From positions 3,473,001-3,537,000 of the forward strand of contig NC_059483.1 in assembly GCF_018139145.2 (NCBI RefSeq): DNA of 64,000 nucleotides, in the 5' to 3' direction. Made by a program: the position numbers and the translations under genes. How positions within the stretch are numbered: position 1 is the first letter of the stretch; each line of letters opens with the position of its first letter. Shown piece after piece: positions 62,099-64,000 of this stretch. The stretch is from Gymnogyps californianus. Lineage: Eukaryota > Chordata > Aves > Accipitriformes > Cathartidae. A model generated the notes under the pieces. The model had not been told where the DNA came from. It searched no databases and saw nothing but the letters and a program-made list of their open reading frames with translations.

Positions 62099-62193
62099 TG
62101 TGATATATCACATCTGTTCCAGTTTCTTCTGTTTCTCTTATTGGCTGTGATATATTGCAATATGATCGGTGTTACTGGATGTGATGTATCACA
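62099..62193. promoter_or_regulatory. Cluster of three short palindromes, possible enhancer element
   Basis: TGTGATATATCACA at 62099-62112 is a perfect 14-bp palindrome. ATATTGCAATAT at 62152-62163 is a perfect 12-bp palindrome with a C/EBP-like ATTGCAAT core. TGTGATGTATCACA at 62180-62193 repeats the first one with one change. The spacing and repetition suggest bound DNA rather than drift, but no factor is assigned. Confidence 0.3.
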
Positions 62194-64000
62194 ATAGAAA
62201 TTGTCTCGCAGGGAAATGGGATAACAATTACAACCTCAGCAGTTTTTAAAAGCAGCTCATTGTTATGATCTGCTATAAGCATTTCTAACACCTGCGTTAT
62301 GAGCTGACAATTAGTTACCTTCACTTGCCTGTGACTGTAATGAATTAGGGGGCCCATTGGTAAGTGTGGGTCTGAATTCAATGCCCGATTTGGAGGAATC
62401 GGGTCGGTTATAGCCACAAATAGAAAAACTGGAACTTATTGGATCTTTTAAATAATCTCAAATTCTGGGAGGTCCCGTACTTGGCCAGATTTTGGGTTTG
62501 TTTTTTCTTCTTTCACATACAGCAAGTCCCAAACTTTTGTTGGGCTAAAACGCTTTTAGATACAGACTGTGCCTGCTGCCAGAAGGTTGTGTTCATCTGT
62601 TCAGACCACACCAGAAGACCTCCTGTGCATCTAGCCGTGTCTCTTGCTTCTCCTCAGTATTGTTGTACTGAATCTCTTTGTAGGAGACTAGTACCAACCT
62701 CTTGCAGCTTGGTTACCAATAGGGTGCGTTATGGAAATATCTTTCTTTCTCCAAGTATCTCCCAAAGGAACGGCTAATCTCACTTCCTACAACTTTCACT
62801 GGAAAGTAAATTCTTTTTTTCAGCTTTCAAAACCGTAGTAAACTTGCTAAACAAACTCTCTGACAGTTCCTTTGTCTTGATAATAGTGTCAATACATTAA
62901 TAGTTTCCCGTTACCATCTAATCTCAATTTTTTAAATGTTCTAATTGATTTTCTATGAATTCAATTCTGAGATTGAGCAGTGTTATCTCTAATTAAGGTG
63001 TCTGAAAGCTGCTTAGCATTTCCCATTTCCTGATTTTTAAATACCTGCATTTTCCACTAAACACCTACTGAGGAGTTCTGCTCCTTCCCCGTTTGAAGTA
63101 CATGTGAGCCTCTGCTTTGTCAGTGTTGTAACACCACAGGGTCTGCAGGACTTGAAGCTGCTTCAGCCAGGACAAGCCTGGGCAACACCCGAGTGTCTCC
63201 TTTCACCAGGACAGGTTAAAAATCATCTGTAATTCTCACTTTTGTTCTAGTTTTCCACCTGAGGTGAACACCGCATCCCATCCTGGTTAAAAGAGAAAGT
63301 TGCCCTCTCCTTCCCCCTGAAGAAGGCCACCAGGAGAGCCCCGCTGCCACTCTTGCCCCAAAGCCCCGCTCCTCTCTGCTGCGACAGAGCGGTCTGCCAA
63401 ACCGAGAGGGAAAAGCACAATCGCTGGGTCTTGTCCTTCTCCAAAGCTGCATAATCAACCAAGGACCTTCATCAGTGCTCCTTTATTTAGTTAAATTGCT
63501 TTGGAACTTCTAAGGGGAGAAGACCTGTAATTTACACATTAGGATGCACATGGGCCCCAGGTCTTCAATTCAGCTTAAATGGTATGAATAGCCAATCCTG
63601 GCACTAATTTTCAAGGTGGGGAACAATAATTTCTGCCACAGCCTGATTGTCTTTTTCAATTAAAGAGTGAAAATGCCCTTTACAAAGTAATATCAAGCTT
63701 CTCTAGAGGAAAAAATGGAAGGTCACAATTAAATTAAACAGGGAGAGTGGGGGGGGAGAGGAATTCTTAGCTGACTTGGTTTTTGTTCATGCATCAAGAA
63801 ACCCAGTGCAAAGAAACATACTGTGAAGCTGTAGTGCTGGTCTACATCTGTTTTTTGTTATTTTTTCCCCTTTTACAAAGTTAACAGCATAAAATATTAA
63901 AGCTCTCTTCTGAACCAAACACAGGACTTGCACTGAGCAGTAAGTGTTGATGCAGCCTTAGGGCTCTTACTCTGAACCCCATCTGCAGGCCAGAGGCATA

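Larger units (their letters stand above)
56913..64000 (-). other. CNTN6: CNTN6 intron upstream of the Ig2 start exon, partial
   Basis: More than 7 kb of the next upstream intron, running off the right edge. It holds an old repeat fragment (57055-57290), a CR1 3' end (59555-59760), a dyad-symmetric sauropsid repeat (61075-61160), a palindrome cluster (62099-62193), a G9 run (59046-59054), and a GC-richer patch at 63280-63430. No Ig1 or signal-peptide exon was found. Confidence 0.75.

Noticed and set aside
63216..63462. Two overlapping minus-strand frames in a GC-richer patch
   Set aside because: The frames overlap in different phases, do not resemble the contactin Ig1 or signal peptide exons expected here, and match nothing known.
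56913..64000. Search for the Ig1 and signal-peptide exons of CNTN6
   Set aside because: No minus-strand translation in this part matched the expected Ig1 motifs next to splice sites; the exons are taken to lie beyond the window.
1..64000. Bacterial or phage systems, CRISPR arrays, rRNA or tRNA genes
   Set aside because: The window has vertebrate exon-intron structure throughout. No repeat-spacer array, operon, tRNA cloverleaf or rRNA segment was seen.

Overview
The window is intronic and exonic vertebrate nuclear DNA, most probably from a bird and certainly sauropsid-like. It is AT-rich, coding sequence is sparse and split by GT-AG introns, and the recognisable interspersed repeats are few, short and decayed (a CR1 3' end on the minus strand and older amniote retroposon fragments). 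The introns are compact compared with the very large mammalian locus, which favours a bird over a turtle or crocodilian, but this is inference.

One protein-coding gene is present. It is contactin-6 (CNTN6, also called NB-3), read on the minus strand, so its 5' side lies at high coordinates. Fourteen consecutive interior coding exons were placed by translation, by matching the remembered family sequence, and by GT/AG boundaries. From 5' to 3' they are 56912-56817, 47469-47266, 46402-46300, 38208-38024, 35460-35324, 31879-31750, 30666-30516, 15038-14911, 8865-8690, 8351-8234, 7358-7200, 7108-6959, 3294-3224 and 479-245. They total 2043 nt, all phases agree across the junctions, and I saw no frameshift or premature stop. 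They encode Ig domains 2 to 6 and FN3 domains 1 and 2. The signal peptide and Ig1 exons must lie beyond 64000. FN3 domains 3 and 4 and the GPI-anchor exon must lie beyond position 1.

Layout: 1-8900 holds six exons (FN3-2, FN3-1, Ig6) at the highest exon density. 8900-30500 is mostly two long introns around one Ig5 exon. 30500-38200 holds four exons (Ig5, Ig4, half of Ig3). 38200-46300 is an 8.1 kb intron. 46300-47470 holds two exons (Ig3, Ig2). 47470-56816 is a 9.3 kb intron. 56817-56912 is the first exon of Ig2, and 56913-64000 is part of the next upstream intron.

The least explained part is the intron between 47.5 and 56.8 kb. It contains a 1.45 kb stretch without a single CpG (53150-54595). 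This is preceded by a TATA-like segment with a possible splice donor and followed by plus-strand open frames ending near an AATAAA. Other items worth attention are a 149-codon in-frame extension past one FN3 exon, a G-quadruplex-type tract in the sense strand downstream of an Ig3 exon, and three short palindromes in 95 bp near 62.1 kb. I saw no RNA gene, CRISPR array, bacterial system or second convincing protein-coding gene.
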